From assembly GCA_025464995.1 (NCBI GenBank), contig JAODMO010000007.1, positions 24,475-88,474 of the forward strand: 64,000 nt of DNA. The letters run 5' to 3'. Shown here one piece after another: positions 25,157 through 33,939 of the stretch (the stretch's first letter is position 1; each line of letters starts with the position of its first letter). A model generated the notes under the pieces. It was not told the origin of the DNA. It worked only from the letters and a program-made list of their open reading frames with translations, and did no database searches. The DNA is from Microbacteriaceae bacterium (lineage in GTDB: Bacteria > Actinomycetota > Actinomycetes > Actinomycetales > Microbacteriaceae). A program made the position numbers and the translations under genes.

Positions 25157-26620
25157 TCAGTTCGGGATGAGGGTGTATTTGGTCGAGAGGTATTCATGGA
25201 TGCCCTCGGCGCCGCCCTCTCGGCCGAGCCCGGACTGCTTGACCCCGCCGAAGGGCGCTGCCGCGTTGGATATCACACCGACGTTCAGTCCCATCATGCC
25301 GGTGTCGAGCCCGTCGATCATCCGCTGTGCGCGAGCCAGATTCTCGGTGAAGACGTAGCTGACGAGGCCATATTCGGTGTTGTTCGCGAGGGCCACCGCC
25401 TCCTCCTCGTCGTCGAAGTCGACGATCGAGAGCACGGGACCGAAGATCTCCTCGCGAAGGATGTCGCTGCCCTCCGGCACGTTCGTCACGACGGTGGGCT
25501 CGTAGAAGCTGCCGGCCCGAAGAGGCCGGCGTCCTCCGGTCACGAGGGTCGCCCCCCGGGCGATGGCATCTTGCACCAGCTGGTCGGCCTTGTCGACAGC
25601 CTTGTCGTTGATGAGCGGCCCGATGGTGACGCCCGGTTCCGTGCCCCGCCCCACGCGGAACGCCTCGACCCGCTCGGAGACCCTTCGCGCGAACTCGTCA
25701 GCGACGGAGCTATGGACGATGAAACGATTGGCCGCCGTGCAGGCCTGCCCGGTGTTGCGGAACTTCGCCGCCAGGGCGCCCTCCACCGCCTTGTCCAGGT
25801 CCGCATCGCCGAACACGATGAAGGGCGCGTTGCCGCCCAGCTCCATCGACGTGCGCAACACGTTGTCGGCCGCCTGCTTGATCAACGTGCGCCCGACGGT
25901 GGTCGAGCCGGTGAAGCTCAGCTTGCGCAGCCGGGGGTCCGCGATGATCGGCGACGACACATCCGCCGACCTCGATGTCGTGATGACGTTGAGTACCCCC
26001 GCCGGCAAGCCGACCTCCTCGAACAGCCTTGCGACGTACAGGGTCGTCAACGGCGTCAATTCCGCCGGTTTGATCACGACGGTGCAGCCGGCCGCGAGGG
26101 CCGGGGCGATCTTCCGTGTCGCCATGGCGAGCGGGAAATTCCACGGTGTGATGAGGAAGGCGGGTCCGACGGGGCGCTGCGACACGATCATCCGGCCGGT
26201 GCCTTCGGGGTTGCTGCCGAACCGCCCGGAGATGCGGACCGCCTCCTCGCTGAACCAACGAAGGAACTCGCCGCCGTACGCGACCTCACCCGCCGCCTCG
26301 GCGAGCGGTTTGCCCATCTCGAGAGTCATCAGCAGCGCAACCTCGTCCTTGCGCTGCTGGAGGAGGTCGAACGCGTCGCGAAGCAGCTCACCGCGCACCC
26401 GTGGTGCCGTGGCGGCCCACGCGTCGGCTGCTGCCACCGCTGCATCCAGTGCTCGAATGCCGTCGTCCGGGCTCGCGTCGGCGATCCTCTTCAGCAGGTG
26501 CCCCGTTGAGGGGTCGAACACGTCGAGCGTTCTACCGGCCTCGGCATCGGTCCAGTCACCGCCGATGAACAATGAGCCGGGTACGGCTTCGAGCAGGGCG
26601 GCTTCGGTGATCGTATTCAA
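25157..26620 (-). CDS. gabD: NAD(P)-dependent succinate-semialdehyde dehydrogenase
   Basis: A 487-residue aldehyde dehydrogenase, standard GabD length, oxidising succinate semialdehyde to succinate for the TCA cycle. PAFLITPWNFPLAMATRKIA holds the catalytic Asn, TSMELGGNAPFIVF the Glu, and RNTGQACTAANRFIV the Cys. The start MNTITEAALLEAVPGSLFIG and the end SGLGREGGAEGIHEYLSTKY are typical. It stands between another aldehyde dehydrogenase and glutamate dehydrogenase, downstream of gabT on the same strand. Confidence 0.9.
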   Translation of the reverse strand: MNTITEAALLEAVPGSLFIGGDWTDAEAGRTLDVFDPSTGHLLKRIADASPDDGIRALDAAVAAADAWAATAPRVRGELLRDAFDLLQQRKDEVALLMTLEMGKPLAEAAGEVAYGGEFLRWFSEEAVRISGRFGSNPEGTGRMIVSQRPVGPAFLITPWNFPLAMATRKIAPALAAGCTVVIKPAELTPLTTLYVARLFEEVGLPAGVLNVITTSRSADVSSPIIADPRLRKLSFTGSTTVGRTLIKQAADNVLRTSMELGGNAPFIVFGDADLDKAVEGALAAKFRNTGQACTAANRFIVHSSVADEFARRVSERVEAFRVGRGTEPGVTIGPLINDKAVDKADQLVQDAIARGATLVTGGRRPLRAGSFYEPTVVTNVPEGSDILREEIFGPVLSIVDFDDEEEAVALANNTEYGLVSYVFTENLARAQRMIDGLDTGMMGLNVGVISNAAAPFGGVKQSGLGREGGAEGIHEYLSTKYTLIPN

Positions 26621-26661
26621 TACAGCTCCTCGGTGAGTAGTCGACGTCGCATGGGCGGGCG

Positions 26662-27933
26662 TCAGGGGTAGAGGCCACGCAGGCGGTGCGCCTCCGTGAC
26701 GCGCGACACGGCCAGGCGGGTTGCCGCGGCGCGAAGCGTGAGGTCGTGGGTGCGCGCGAGCTCATTTACCGATGCCCAGGCCGCGAGCATACGCTCCTCG
26801 AGCCGCGCTTCGACGTCTCGCGCCTCCCAGCGGTACGACTGATTCGCCTGCACCCACTCGAAATACGACACGATCACGCCTCCCGCGTTGGCGAGGATGT
26901 CGGGCGCGACGAGCACTCCGTTCGACGCCAGAATGGCGTCCGCGTCGCGGGATGTCGGGCCGTTCGCGCCCTCCACGATGATGCGGGCGCGCACCTTGCC
27001 GGCATTGCCGGCGTGGATGACGCCCTCCACGGCGGCGGGAACGAGCACATCGACGTCGAGCTCGAGCAGGTCGTCGGCGCCGAGCACATCCGCATCGCCG
27101 AAACCCACGACCGACCCCGTCACATCCACATGCGCGCTCAGGGCCGCAATGTCGATCCCCGAGGCGCTGTGAATCGCTCCGTACTGGTCGCTGATCGCGA
27201 CGACCAAGGCGCCCTCATCCGCGAGAAAGCGAGCTCCGTCGCGGCCCACCTTGCCGAAGCCTTGGACGGCAGCGGTCGCTCCGGACACTGCGATTCCCCT
27301 GCTCTTCAAGGCCGCCTTCGCGATGTGCACGACTCCGCGGGATGTCGCGCTGGCCCGACCCAGCGAGCCGCCGAGGCTGAGCGGCTTCCCGGTCACCACT
27401 CCGGGCACGGTGTGGCCCTGGCTGACGGAGTACGTGTCCATGATCCACGCCATGGTTCGTTCATCCGTTCCGATGTCTGGCGCAGGGATGTCTTGTTGCG
27501 GGCCGATTATCGGAAGGATCTCGCTGGTGTAACGGCGCGTGATCCGTTCGAGTTCCGCCGTGCTGTACTGCCGCGGGTCGAACGCGACGCCGCCCTTGGC
27601 TCCGCCATAGGGGACGTCGAGCAGGGCGCACTTCCACGTCATCCACATGGCGAGGGCGCGTACTTCGTCGAGCGTCACCGCGGGGCTGTACCGCAAACCG
27701 CCCTTGGCGGGCCCGCGGGAGATGTTGTGCTGCACCCGGTAGCCCGTGAGCACCTCGATGCTGCCGTCGTCGCGGCGCAGCGGAATGCTGACCGTCAACT
27801 CCCGCCGCGACTTGGACAGCATCGCGTGGGTGCCCTCGTCGTAGCCGAGACCGGCGACGGCTTCCGCCAGTTGCGCGTGTGCGTCCTCGAGCGCCGACGT
27901 GCGCGAGTCGGTTGCGTGGTCGACGAGAGTCAT
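26662..27933 (-). CDS. Glu/Leu/Phe/Val dehydrogenase, probable glutamate dehydrogenase
   Basis: A 423-residue enzyme of the ELFV dehydrogenase family. GPAKGGLRYSPAVTLDEV and DVPYGGAKGGVAFDP carry the catalytic Lys residues; the C-terminal Rossmann fold has AAVQGFGKVGRDGARFLADE. Glutamate is the likely substrate: GabT produces glutamate from 2-oxoglutarate, and this enzyme would regenerate 2-oxoglutarate and release ammonium, closing the transamination cycle. Its stop region and the gabT gene overlap by 4 nt at 27930-27933, so it is in the same operon. Cofactor choice is not resolved. Confidence 0.9.
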   Translation of the reverse strand: MTLVDHATDSRTSALEDAHAQLAEAVAGLGYDEGTHAMLSKSRRELTVSIPLRRDDGSIEVLTGYRVQHNISRGPAKGGLRYSPAVTLDEVRALAMWMTWKCALLDVPYGGAKGGVAFDPRQYSTAELERITRRYTSEILPIIGPQQDIPAPDIGTDERTMAWIMDTYSVSQGHTVPGVVTGKPLSLGGSLGRASATSRGVVHIAKAALKSRGIAVSGATAAVQGFGKVGRDGARFLADEGALVVAISDQYGAIHSASGIDIAALSAHVDVTGSVVGFGDADVLGADDLLELDVDVLVPAAVEGVIHAGNAGKVRARIIVEGANGPTSRDADAILASNGVLVAPDILANAGGVIVSYFEWVQANQSYRWEARDVEARLEERMLAAWASVNELARTHDLTLRAAATRLAVSRVTEAHRLRGLYP

Positions 27934-29300
27934 GATGAGGCCAGAACGTTCCCTAGCACCGAGATGCCGTCGCGAAGCAGATCATCGGAGATGGTCAATG
28001 GGGGGAGGAATCGGATGACGTTGCCGTAGGTGCCGCAGGTCAGCAGGATCACGCCCTCGGCGTGAGCTGCGGAGACGACGCGGGTGGTGAGGGCGGCATC
28101 GGGTTCGTTCGTTGCGGGATCCACGAGTTCGATCGCCATCATCGCTCCTCGGCCGCGCACATCTCCCACCCGCGGATCGACTGCCTGCAGGGCTCCCAGC
28201 TCCTGAAGCAGAACCGCCTCGATGTCGCGTGCGCGTTCGATCAGGCCGTCGTTCTGGTAGCTGTGGATGGTCGCTATCGCGGCGGCGCAAGCGATGGGGT
28301 TGCCCCCGTAGGTTCCACCGAGCCCGCCGACGTGTGCGGCATCCATGATCTCAGCGCGGCCCGTGACCGCGGAGAGCGGGAGTCCGCCCGCGATTCCTTT
28401 CGCGGTCACGATGATGTCGGGCACGAGGTCTTCGTGATCGGAGGCGAACATGGCGCCGGTGCGGGCAAAGCCCGTCTGCACCTCGTCGGCGATGAACACC
28501 ACGCCGTTCGCTCGGCACCAGGCCGCGATGGTCTGCAGGAAACCGTGCGCGGGCACGATGAAGCCGCCCTCACCCTGGATCGGTTCGATGATCACCGCAG
28601 CGAGGTTCGACGCGCCGATCTGCTTCTCGATCTGGGTGATGGCGCGCTCGGCCGCTTCGGCGCCAGACAGGCCGCCGTCGCGGAAGGGGTAGGAAGACGG
28701 AGCCCGGTACACCTCCGGGGCGAACGGTCCGAAACCGCTCTTATAGGGCATCGACTTCGCCGTCAGCGCCATGGTCAGGTTGGTTCTGCCGTGATAGGCA
28801 TGGTCGAACGCCACAACCGCCTGCTTGCCTGTGAAGTGGCGGGCGATCTTGACGGCGTTCTCCACGGCCTCCGCGCCGGAGTTGAACAGCGCGGTGCGCT
28901 TGTCGTGGTCCCCGGGGGTCAACTCGTTGAGCAGCTCGGCGACGGCCACGTATCCCTCGTAGCCGGTGATGGTGAAACAGGTGTGCGTGAACTGGTTCAC
29001 CTGCTCGGTGACCGCCGCGACGATGGCGGGTGCGGAGTTGCCCACGCCGGTCACCGCTATTCCCGAACCGAGGTCGATCAGTGTGTTGCCGTCGACGTCG
29101 AGAACTACTCCTCCGCCTGCCGCCTGCACGTAGATGGGCAGCGAGATGCCCACACCTCGAGCGACCGCCGCCGACTTCCGCGAGTTCAGCTCGACCGATT
29201 TCGGGCCGGGGATCGCCGTGACGACATTCCGCACCTGCCGGAGCCCGGGACCGCCAGACTGGACCTCCGTCGAGCGTGATGTGGTCAGTGTCATTGTCAT
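27930..29300 (-). CDS. gabT: 4-aminobutyrate--2-oxoglutarate transaminase
   Basis: PLP enzyme of 456 residues converting GABA and 2-oxoglutarate into succinate semialdehyde and glutamate. FNSGAEAVENAVKIARHFTG and FDHAYHGRTNLTMALTAK belong to the cofactor site; VVFIADEVQTGFARTG carries the PLP Asp, and DIIVTAKGIAGGLPLSAV the Schiff-base Lys. It is the first gene of a minus-strand operon gabT-gdh-gabD-aldehyde dehydrogenase, divergent from the pucR gene across 120 bp. Two Met codons start the protein (29300 and 29294); the outer one is used here. Confidence 0.93.
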   Translation of the reverse strand: MTMTLTTSRSTEVQSGGPGLRQVRNVVTAIPGPKSVELNSRKSAAVARGVGISLPIYVQAAGGGVVLDVDGNTLIDLGSGIAVTGVGNSAPAIVAAVTEQVNQFTHTCFTITGYEGYVAVAELLNELTPGDHDKRTALFNSGAEAVENAVKIARHFTGKQAVVAFDHAYHGRTNLTMALTAKSMPYKSGFGPFAPEVYRAPSSYPFRDGGLSGAEAAERAITQIEKQIGASNLAAVIIEPIQGEGGFIVPAHGFLQTIAAWCRANGVVFIADEVQTGFARTGAMFASDHEDLVPDIIVTAKGIAGGLPLSAVTGRAEIMDAAHVGGLGGTYGGNPIACAAAIATIHSYQNDGLIERARDIEAVLLQELGALQAVDPRVGDVRGRGAMMAIELVDPATNEPDAALTTRVVSAAHAEGVILLTCGTYGNVIRFLPPLTISDDLLRDGISVLGNVLASS

Positions 29301-29360
29301 CCAATCCGATCGATTCGCTGGTCAGCATCCAGCATCGTCCGAGACGGCGCGGCGGTCGAG

Positions 29361-29403
29361 TGCCATAATGGCTTCAACCCTCTTCTGTCTGGACACAATG
29401 GCA
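29361..29403. promoter_or_regulatory. TGCCAT half-sites in the gabT-pucR divergent region, operator candidates
   Basis: TGCCAT (29361-29366) and ATGGC (29368-29372) form an 11-bp palindrome around one A, and ATGGCA recurs at 29398-29403. They lie between the divergent gabT and PucR-family genes, where such a regulator would be expected to bind. Assignment as its operator is inference. Confidence 0.35.
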
Positions 29404-29420
29404 CTTGAACCGATCGACAC

Positions 29421-30932
29421 ATGCCCGCGACGCTGACGTCGTTGATCGAGCACGGAGAGTTCGGCATCACGGACCGCGTGTCGGCGGAGGGCTCCACAGT
29501 GCTCGGGTGGGTGCACAGCTCCGACCTCGAAGACCCCTCGCCTTTCGTGACGACCGGGCAGATGCTGCTGACGACCGGTCGGCAGTTCCCCGAGAGCGAC
29601 GACCTCCCGTTCTACGCCTCGTATGTTGACCGACTCCACGCCGCGGGAGTGAGCGCCCTGGGTTTCGGAACCGAGGTCTTCCGAGCCGGCACCCCGGCGG
29701 GCCTGGTGGATGCGTGTCGAAATGCGGGTCTTCCCCTCGTCGAGGTGCCGTATCGCACGCCCTTCATCGCGATAAGCCAGTGGGTCGCGGCCGTGCAGGC
29801 CGCGGATGCCCGGGCTCGGATCGACTGGGTCTTGGCGACTCAGAATGCCGTCTCGATCGCCGCCCTGGGAAGTGGCGGCATGCAGGCGGCTATTCGGAAG
29901 ACGGCCAGCCGGCTCCGATGCGACATCGCGCTCTTCGACGCGGACGGAGAGCTCGCCGACGCCGCAAGCGGGTCGGACGGTGCAGGCGCCGCCCTGCCAG
30001 ACGAAGTGCCGGCGCAGGTGCACCGCCTGCTGGCCGCACAACATCGGTCGCGCGTCGATCTTGCCCTCGCGACCGTCTCCGCCACTATCCAGACCCTCGG
30101 CGGCACGAAACGCCTCACGGGCGCGCTCGTCCTCGCGCGGAGCGAGCCCTTCGACTCGGCCGATTTCTCCATCGCGACGACGCTCGTCGCCCTCGCGGAG
30201 GTGTCGCTGGAGCACAACCAGAGCCTGCGCGTGAGCCTGCGGTCTCTGATGCAGCAACTGTTCGCGCTGCTTCGTGACGGCCGGGTCGCCGAGGTACGCA
30301 CGGCGATCGAGGCCATCCCCGCCGGACTTCCCTCCACCGAGCTGAGGGTGGTGAGCGTCGCCGTGGGCCCCGAGGAGGCAGCGCTCCGCGACGCCCTGGA
30401 GCGCCGAGCGTCGGCCGCCGTAAGCGGGATGTTCGCGGTAGGCACCGCGGAGGGACTCACCCTGCTCATCGAGCCCGGAGACTGGCCCGCGCTCAAAGCG
30501 TTTCTCGCCCGCCGTGGGGCGCACGCCGGCGTATCCGACCGCCTCGAATGGGAACGGCTCAACGTCGGGATAGTCCAAGCCGGGCGGGCACTCCAACGGG
30601 CGGGACAGGGAGAGGTGATGGAGTTCACGGAGCTGGTCTCGGCAAGCTTCTTCGGGTTGCTCGCCTCATCCGATGTGGCCGAAATCGCCCATGCGCGCCT
30701 CTCGGCGGCGCTGGTCGCGCCAGGAGGAAGGGAATTGCTCGACGACGCCGGCGTCTGGTTGCGCCACAACGCCGCGTGGGATCCCGCCGCCCGGGAGTTG
30801 GGCATTCACCGGCACACCCTGAAGGCTCGAATCGAACAGCTCGGAAACCTGGTCGGCCTGGATCTGCGGCAATTCCAGGACCGAGCCGAGCTGTGGGCGC
30901 TGGTGTCCTCACTGGACATGACCAGCAGCTGA
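29421..30932 (+). CDS. PucR-family transcriptional regulator, probable control of GABA/putrescine genes
   Basis: A 503-residue cytoplasmic regulator. The N-terminal PucR sensory domain (about residues 1-125) has STVLGWVHSSDLEDPSPFV and TTGQMLLTTGRQF. A GGDEF-like middle region follows, and the C-terminal HTH_30 domain reads AAWDPAARELGIHRHTLKAR then IEQLGNLVGLDL. The Corynebacterium glutamicum gabTDP operon is controlled by a PucR-type activator, GabR, which fits this position divergent to gabT. The effector may be GABA or succinate semialdehyde; this is inference. No ribosome binding site is obvious at the ATG. Confidence 0.88.
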   Translation: MPATLTSLIEHGEFGITDRVSAEGSTVLGWVHSSDLEDPSPFVTTGQMLLTTGRQFPESDDLPFYASYVDRLHAAGVSALGFGTEVFRAGTPAGLVDACRNAGLPLVEVPYRTPFIAISQWVAAVQAADARARIDWVLATQNAVSIAALGSGGMQAAIRKTASRLRCDIALFDADGELADAASGSDGAGAALPDEVPAQVHRLLAAQHRSRVDLALATVSATIQTLGGTKRLTGALVLARSEPFDSADFSIATTLVALAEVSLEHNQSLRVSLRSLMQQLFALLRDGRVAEVRTAIEAIPAGLPSTELRVVSVAVGPEEAALRDALERRASAAVSGMFAVGTAEGLTLLIEPGDWPALKAFLARRGAHAGVSDRLEWERLNVGIVQAGRALQRAGQGEVMEFTELVSASFFGLLASSDVAEIAHARLSAALVAPGGRELLDDAGVWLRHNAAWDPAARELGIHRHTLKARIEQLGNLVGLDLRQFQDRAELWALVSSLDMTSS

Positions 30933-30945
30933 GCTGTCAGCGTCG

Positions 30946-31260
30946 TCACCGCTCGTCCCACACCTCGACACGGATGTCGTCGGGGATCGGCGGCTGGATT
31001 ACACCCTCCTCGCGCCCGACGAGGGCGCGGCCCGCGAGCGCGGCCCGCGATACCCAGCGCGCCGCCGCCGACCCCATCGCAGAATAAGTGGGCGCCGACG
31101 TGGAGGCGCGAGTAGGCGACATCGGCCGCTACGGGAGCGAGGCCGGAGCCGACCCTCGTCGACTCCAGCGCGACCCCCGTGACGAAAGCGGCCGCGCTCG
31201 CCGAGTGCCCAGAAGGAAACGGACCCGACGTCGGCAGCCTGTTGAGCCGTCGGCGCGCAC
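30946..31260 (-). pseudogene. Remnant of a PAP2-type phosphatase, frameshifted
   Basis: Minus strand. Around 31090-31250 one frame encodes LPTSGPFPSGHSASAAAF and AYSRLHVGAH, which are PAP2 phosphatase motifs (PSGH and the RxxxGxH-like region). At about 31087 one extra base moves the continuation into another frame, which runs through ALAGRALVGREEG to a stop at 30946. The segment upstream of 31260 has stop codons and no start, so the N-terminal part is lost. It may derive from a PAP2/diacylglycerol-kinase-type protein. The gap to the next gene (31261-31584) holds only a hairpin and a promoter. Confidence 0.6.
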
Positions 31261-31572
31261 GAAATCACCGCCGGGGTAGCGCTTTGTGCCGGGCCGCGTC
31301 AGAGCGGGAACCGCCCCCGGAGATACAGCTCCCAACAAGTTCCCAGAAAAATAACGTTTCGATAACTGGCGCTCGTTACCTCACCGTTATATATTCGAAG
31401 AGCGGAAGCTGTTTGCTGTGGCAGCTGATGCGGAATGTGATTGCAGGACACTCTTGGTGCAAGGGAGAGGGTCGGTTTCTAGCCTCTGAAACCGACCCTC
31501 AATCCTGTTTATGGGGCGATATCGCGAGATCGGCCCCGCCGCCAGCAGTGCCGCAATATCTGTGCTGGTGCA
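31261..31572. other. Intergenic region, AT-richer than surroundings
   Basis: No gene can be supported here. The stretch about 31340-31450 (AAAATAACG, TTATATATTCG) is noticeably AT-richer than its neighbours, which may mark transferred or decayed DNA. A perfect hairpin at 31467-31500 is listed separately. Confidence 0.4.
31467..31500. repeat. Perfect 13-bp inverted repeat
   Basis: GAGGGTCGGTTTC (31467-31479) and GAAACCGACCCTC (31488-31500) with an 8-nt loop. There is no T tract on either side, so it is not a standard intrinsic terminator. Confidence 0.65.
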
Positions 31573-31578
31573 TAGAGT
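31573..31578 (+). promoter_or_regulatory. -10 element for leaderless marR-phr
   Basis: TAGAGT followed by 6 nt and the GTG start at 31585, with no ribosome binding site. Confidence 0.5.
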
Positions 31579-31584
31579 TGTCGC

Positions 31585-32022
31585 GTGAGTGATAAGTCGC
31601 TAGCCGTAGACGCATGGGAATCGCTGTTTCGCGCCCAAGTCTCGGTGTTCCGCCAGCTCAACGCCGAGTTTCCGTCGTCTGAGCTCTCGTTCAACGAATA
31701 CGACGTGTTGTTCAACCTGTCGCGGCAGCCGGAACGGGCGTTGCGCATCCGCGATCTCAACCGTCACCTGCTGCTCACCCAGCCGAGCGTGAGCCGGCTC
31801 GTCGACCGCCTCGTGCAACGAGGGCTCGTCACAAAGGAGAGCGACCCGGGCGACGGGCGCGGCACGATCGTGCGCATCACCGAGAACGGCTACTCGCTGT
31901 TCCGCCGCGTCGCGGTCATTCACGCCGAGTCGATCCGCACCCGGGTCGGCGGCGTGCTCGACGCGGACGAGCTCCGGCAGCTGACGACGCTGACCGAGAA
32001 ACTGCGGCTGGGCGGCGAATGA
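31585..32022 (+). CDS. MarR-family transcriptional regulator
   Basis: A 145-residue winged-helix dimer. DVLFNLSRQPERALRIRDLN precedes the recognition region LLTQPSVSRLVDRLVQRGLV, and DGRGTIVRITENG is the wing. The ligand is unknown. The last 4 nt overlap the photolyase start, so regulator and repair enzyme are co-translated; the regulator could respond to oxidative or light-derived stress and act on this operon. The GTG start at 31585 is supported by the -10 element 6 nt upstream. Confidence 0.9.
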   Translation: MSDKSLAVDAWESLFRAQVSVFRQLNAEFPSSELSFNEYDVLFNLSRQPERALRIRDLNRHLLLTQPSVSRLVDRLVQRGLVTKESDPGDGRGTIVRITENGYSLFRRVAVIHAESIRTRVGGVLDADELRQLTTLTEKLRLGGE

Positions 32023-33389
32023 GCTCGCCCACGGTCGTCTGGTTGCGCGACGATCTCCGCCTTGCAGACAACCCCGCGCTGCACGCAGCGGTGCAGCGCG
32101 GCGAATCCGTGGTCGTCGTCTACCTCCTCGACGAGGTCAGCCCCGGCATCCGCCCGCTCGGTGCCGCCGTGAAGTGGTGGCTGCACTACAGCCTCAGCGC
32201 TCTCGCCGCCGACCTCGCCGCGATAGGCGGTTCGCTCGTGCTCCGCCGGGGGGATGCCGCGGCCCAGATCCCGCGGATCGTCGCGGAGACGCACGCCGGG
32301 GCCGTCTACTGGAACCGCCGCTATGGCCGCGCGCGCGACATCGACGCCGGGCTGAAGGGGAGCCTGCGCGACGCTGGCGTCGAGGTGCAGAGCTTCCGCG
32401 CCAACCTGCTGTTCGAACCGTGGACGGTCACGACGAGGGAGGGCGGCCCGTACGGCGTCTTCACCCCGTTCTGGAAGACCTGCCTCGAGATCGGGGTGTC
32501 ACGGCAGCCGCTCGAGGCGCCCACGAGCATCGCCACGCACGCCGCGGCGAGCGACGACCTCGATTCGTGGGGGCTCCTGCCGACGCATCCCGACTGGGCC
32601 GGAGGGTTGCGAGAAGACAACCGCCCCGGCGAACACAACGCCCACGAGCGGCTCGAGCGGTTCGCGGAGGAGGTACTTGCGAACTACGACGCCCGCGACC
32701 AGCCTGGCGTCGAGGCGACGAGCGGCCTGAGCCCGCACCTGCGCTTCGGCGAGCTGAGCCCGCTGCAGATCTGGCACCGCATGACCGGCGCCATCGACGC
32801 GTCGTCGCGCGTCAACGCGGCGAGCTTCTTGCGCGAGTTGGGCTGGCGCGAGTTCAACTACAGCACCCTCTACAACTTCCCCGAGCTGCACGAGCGCAAC
32901 TACCGCCCCGCCTTCGACGCCTTCCCGTGGGCCGACACCCCGGAGTGGGAGATCGACGCGTGGCGCCAGGGGCGCACCGGCGTTCCCCTCGTGGACGCCG
33001 GAATGCGGGAGCTGTGGACCACCGGCAGCATGCACAACCGGGTGCGCATGGTGACGGCGAGCTTCCTGATCAAGAACCTGCTCGTCGACTGGCGCGTCGG
33101 TGAGGCGTGGTTCTGGGACACGCTCGTCGACGCCGACGAGGCCAACAACCCCGCAAACTGGCAGTGGGTCGCTGGCAGCGGGGCGGATGCTGCGCCGTAC
33201 TTCCGTGTCTTCAACCCGGTCTTGCAGGCGAAGAAGTTCGATCCGCACGGGCGTTACATCCGGCGCTGGGTGCCCGAGCTCGAGGCGGCGGAGTATCCGC
33301 CCGAGCCGATCGTCGACCTCGCCCAGTCGCGACGCGACGCGTTGCAGGCCTACGAGACGATGAAGGCGAGCGGGCAGACCGCCGACTAG
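32019..33389 (+). CDS. phr: Deoxyribodipyrimidine photolyase
   Basis: Light-driven repair enzyme for UV pyrimidine dimers, 456 residues. The N-terminal antenna domain begins VVWLRDDLRLADNPALHAAV. The FAD domain has SGLSPHLRFGELSPLQIWHR, ASFLRELGWREFNYSTLYNF, and TGVPLVDAGMRELWTTGSMH followed by NRVRMVTASFLIKNLL; DEANNPANWQWVAGSGADAA and YFRVFNPVLQAKKFDP are conserved. This composition fits class I CPD photolyase. It overlaps the MarR gene by 4 nt. Confidence 0.95.
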   Translation: MSSPTVVWLRDDLRLADNPALHAAVQRGESVVVVYLLDEVSPGIRPLGAAVKWWLHYSLSALAADLAAIGGSLVLRRGDAAAQIPRIVAETHAGAVYWNRRYGRARDIDAGLKGSLRDAGVEVQSFRANLLFEPWTVTTREGGPYGVFTPFWKTCLEIGVSRQPLEAPTSIATHAAASDDLDSWGLLPTHPDWAGGLREDNRPGEHNAHERLERFAEEVLANYDARDQPGVEATSGLSPHLRFGELSPLQIWHRMTGAIDASSRVNAASFLRELGWREFNYSTLYNFPELHERNYRPAFDAFPWADTPEWEIDAWRQGRTGVPLVDAGMRELWTTGSMHNRVRMVTASFLIKNLLVDWRVGEAWFWDTLVDADEANNPANWQWVAGSGADAAPYFRVFNPVLQAKKFDPHGRYIRRWVPELEAAEYPPEPIVDLAQSRRDALQAYETMKASGQTAD

Positions 33390-33454
33390 CGCCTCTTGCG
33401 CGCCGCCTCCGCCGTTGCCACAGTTGGGGCAGTGACCGACAAGGAGGTTCATCC

Positions 33455-33907
33455 ATGACGACGCGACTCAACCCGTATCTGAGCTTCAGAGACAACGCCC
33501 GGGAGGCGCTCGAGTTCTACCACTCGGTGTTCGGAGGCGAACTGAACGTCAGCACGTTCGGCGAATTCGGGGTCAGCGACGACCCCGCGGAGCGGAACAA
33601 GATCATGCACGGGCAGGTCACCGCCCCCGACGGTCTCGTGCTGATGGGGGCCGACACCCCCGCTTCGATGCCCGACCCCGGCGGCAGCAGCATCTCCGTC
33701 TCACTGAGCGGTGAGGATGCGGCGGAGCTCACCGGCTACTGGGAGAAGCTGTCGAACGGTGGAACTGTGCAGGAGCCGCTGAGCCAGGCGCCGTGGGGCG
33801 ACAGCTTCGGCATGTGCATCGACCGTTTCGGCACACACTGGATGGTCAATATCGCCGGCACGCAGGCGGCGCAGGAGTCAGACCCGTCGCAGGCCGCCCG
33901 GTCGTAG
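33455..33907 (+). CDS. VOC-family PhnB-like protein
   Basis: A 150-residue protein of the glyoxalase/bleomycin-resistance (VOC) superfamily, PhnB/3-demethylubiquinone-methyltransferase-like subgroup. NPYLSFRDNAREALEFYHSV and FGGELNVSTFGEFG are the characteristic start, and APWGDSFGMCIDRFGTHWMV is the characteristic end. Most members have no known reaction. An AAGGAGG at 33441-33447 supports the ATG at 33455. It is convergent with the MFS gene. Confidence 0.88.
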   Translation: MTTRLNPYLSFRDNAREALEFYHSVFGGELNVSTFGEFGVSDDPAERNKIMHGQVTAPDGLVLMGADTPASMPDPGGSSISVSLSGEDAAELTGYWEKLSNGGTVQEPLSQAPWGDSFGMCIDRFGTHWMVNIAGTQAAQESDPSQAARS

Positions 33908-33939
33908 CGTCTGGCCGTCGTCGACTCGGGGGCCAGCCG

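Noticed and set aside
31467..31500. Intrinsic terminator
   Set aside because: Strong stem but no T tract in either direction.
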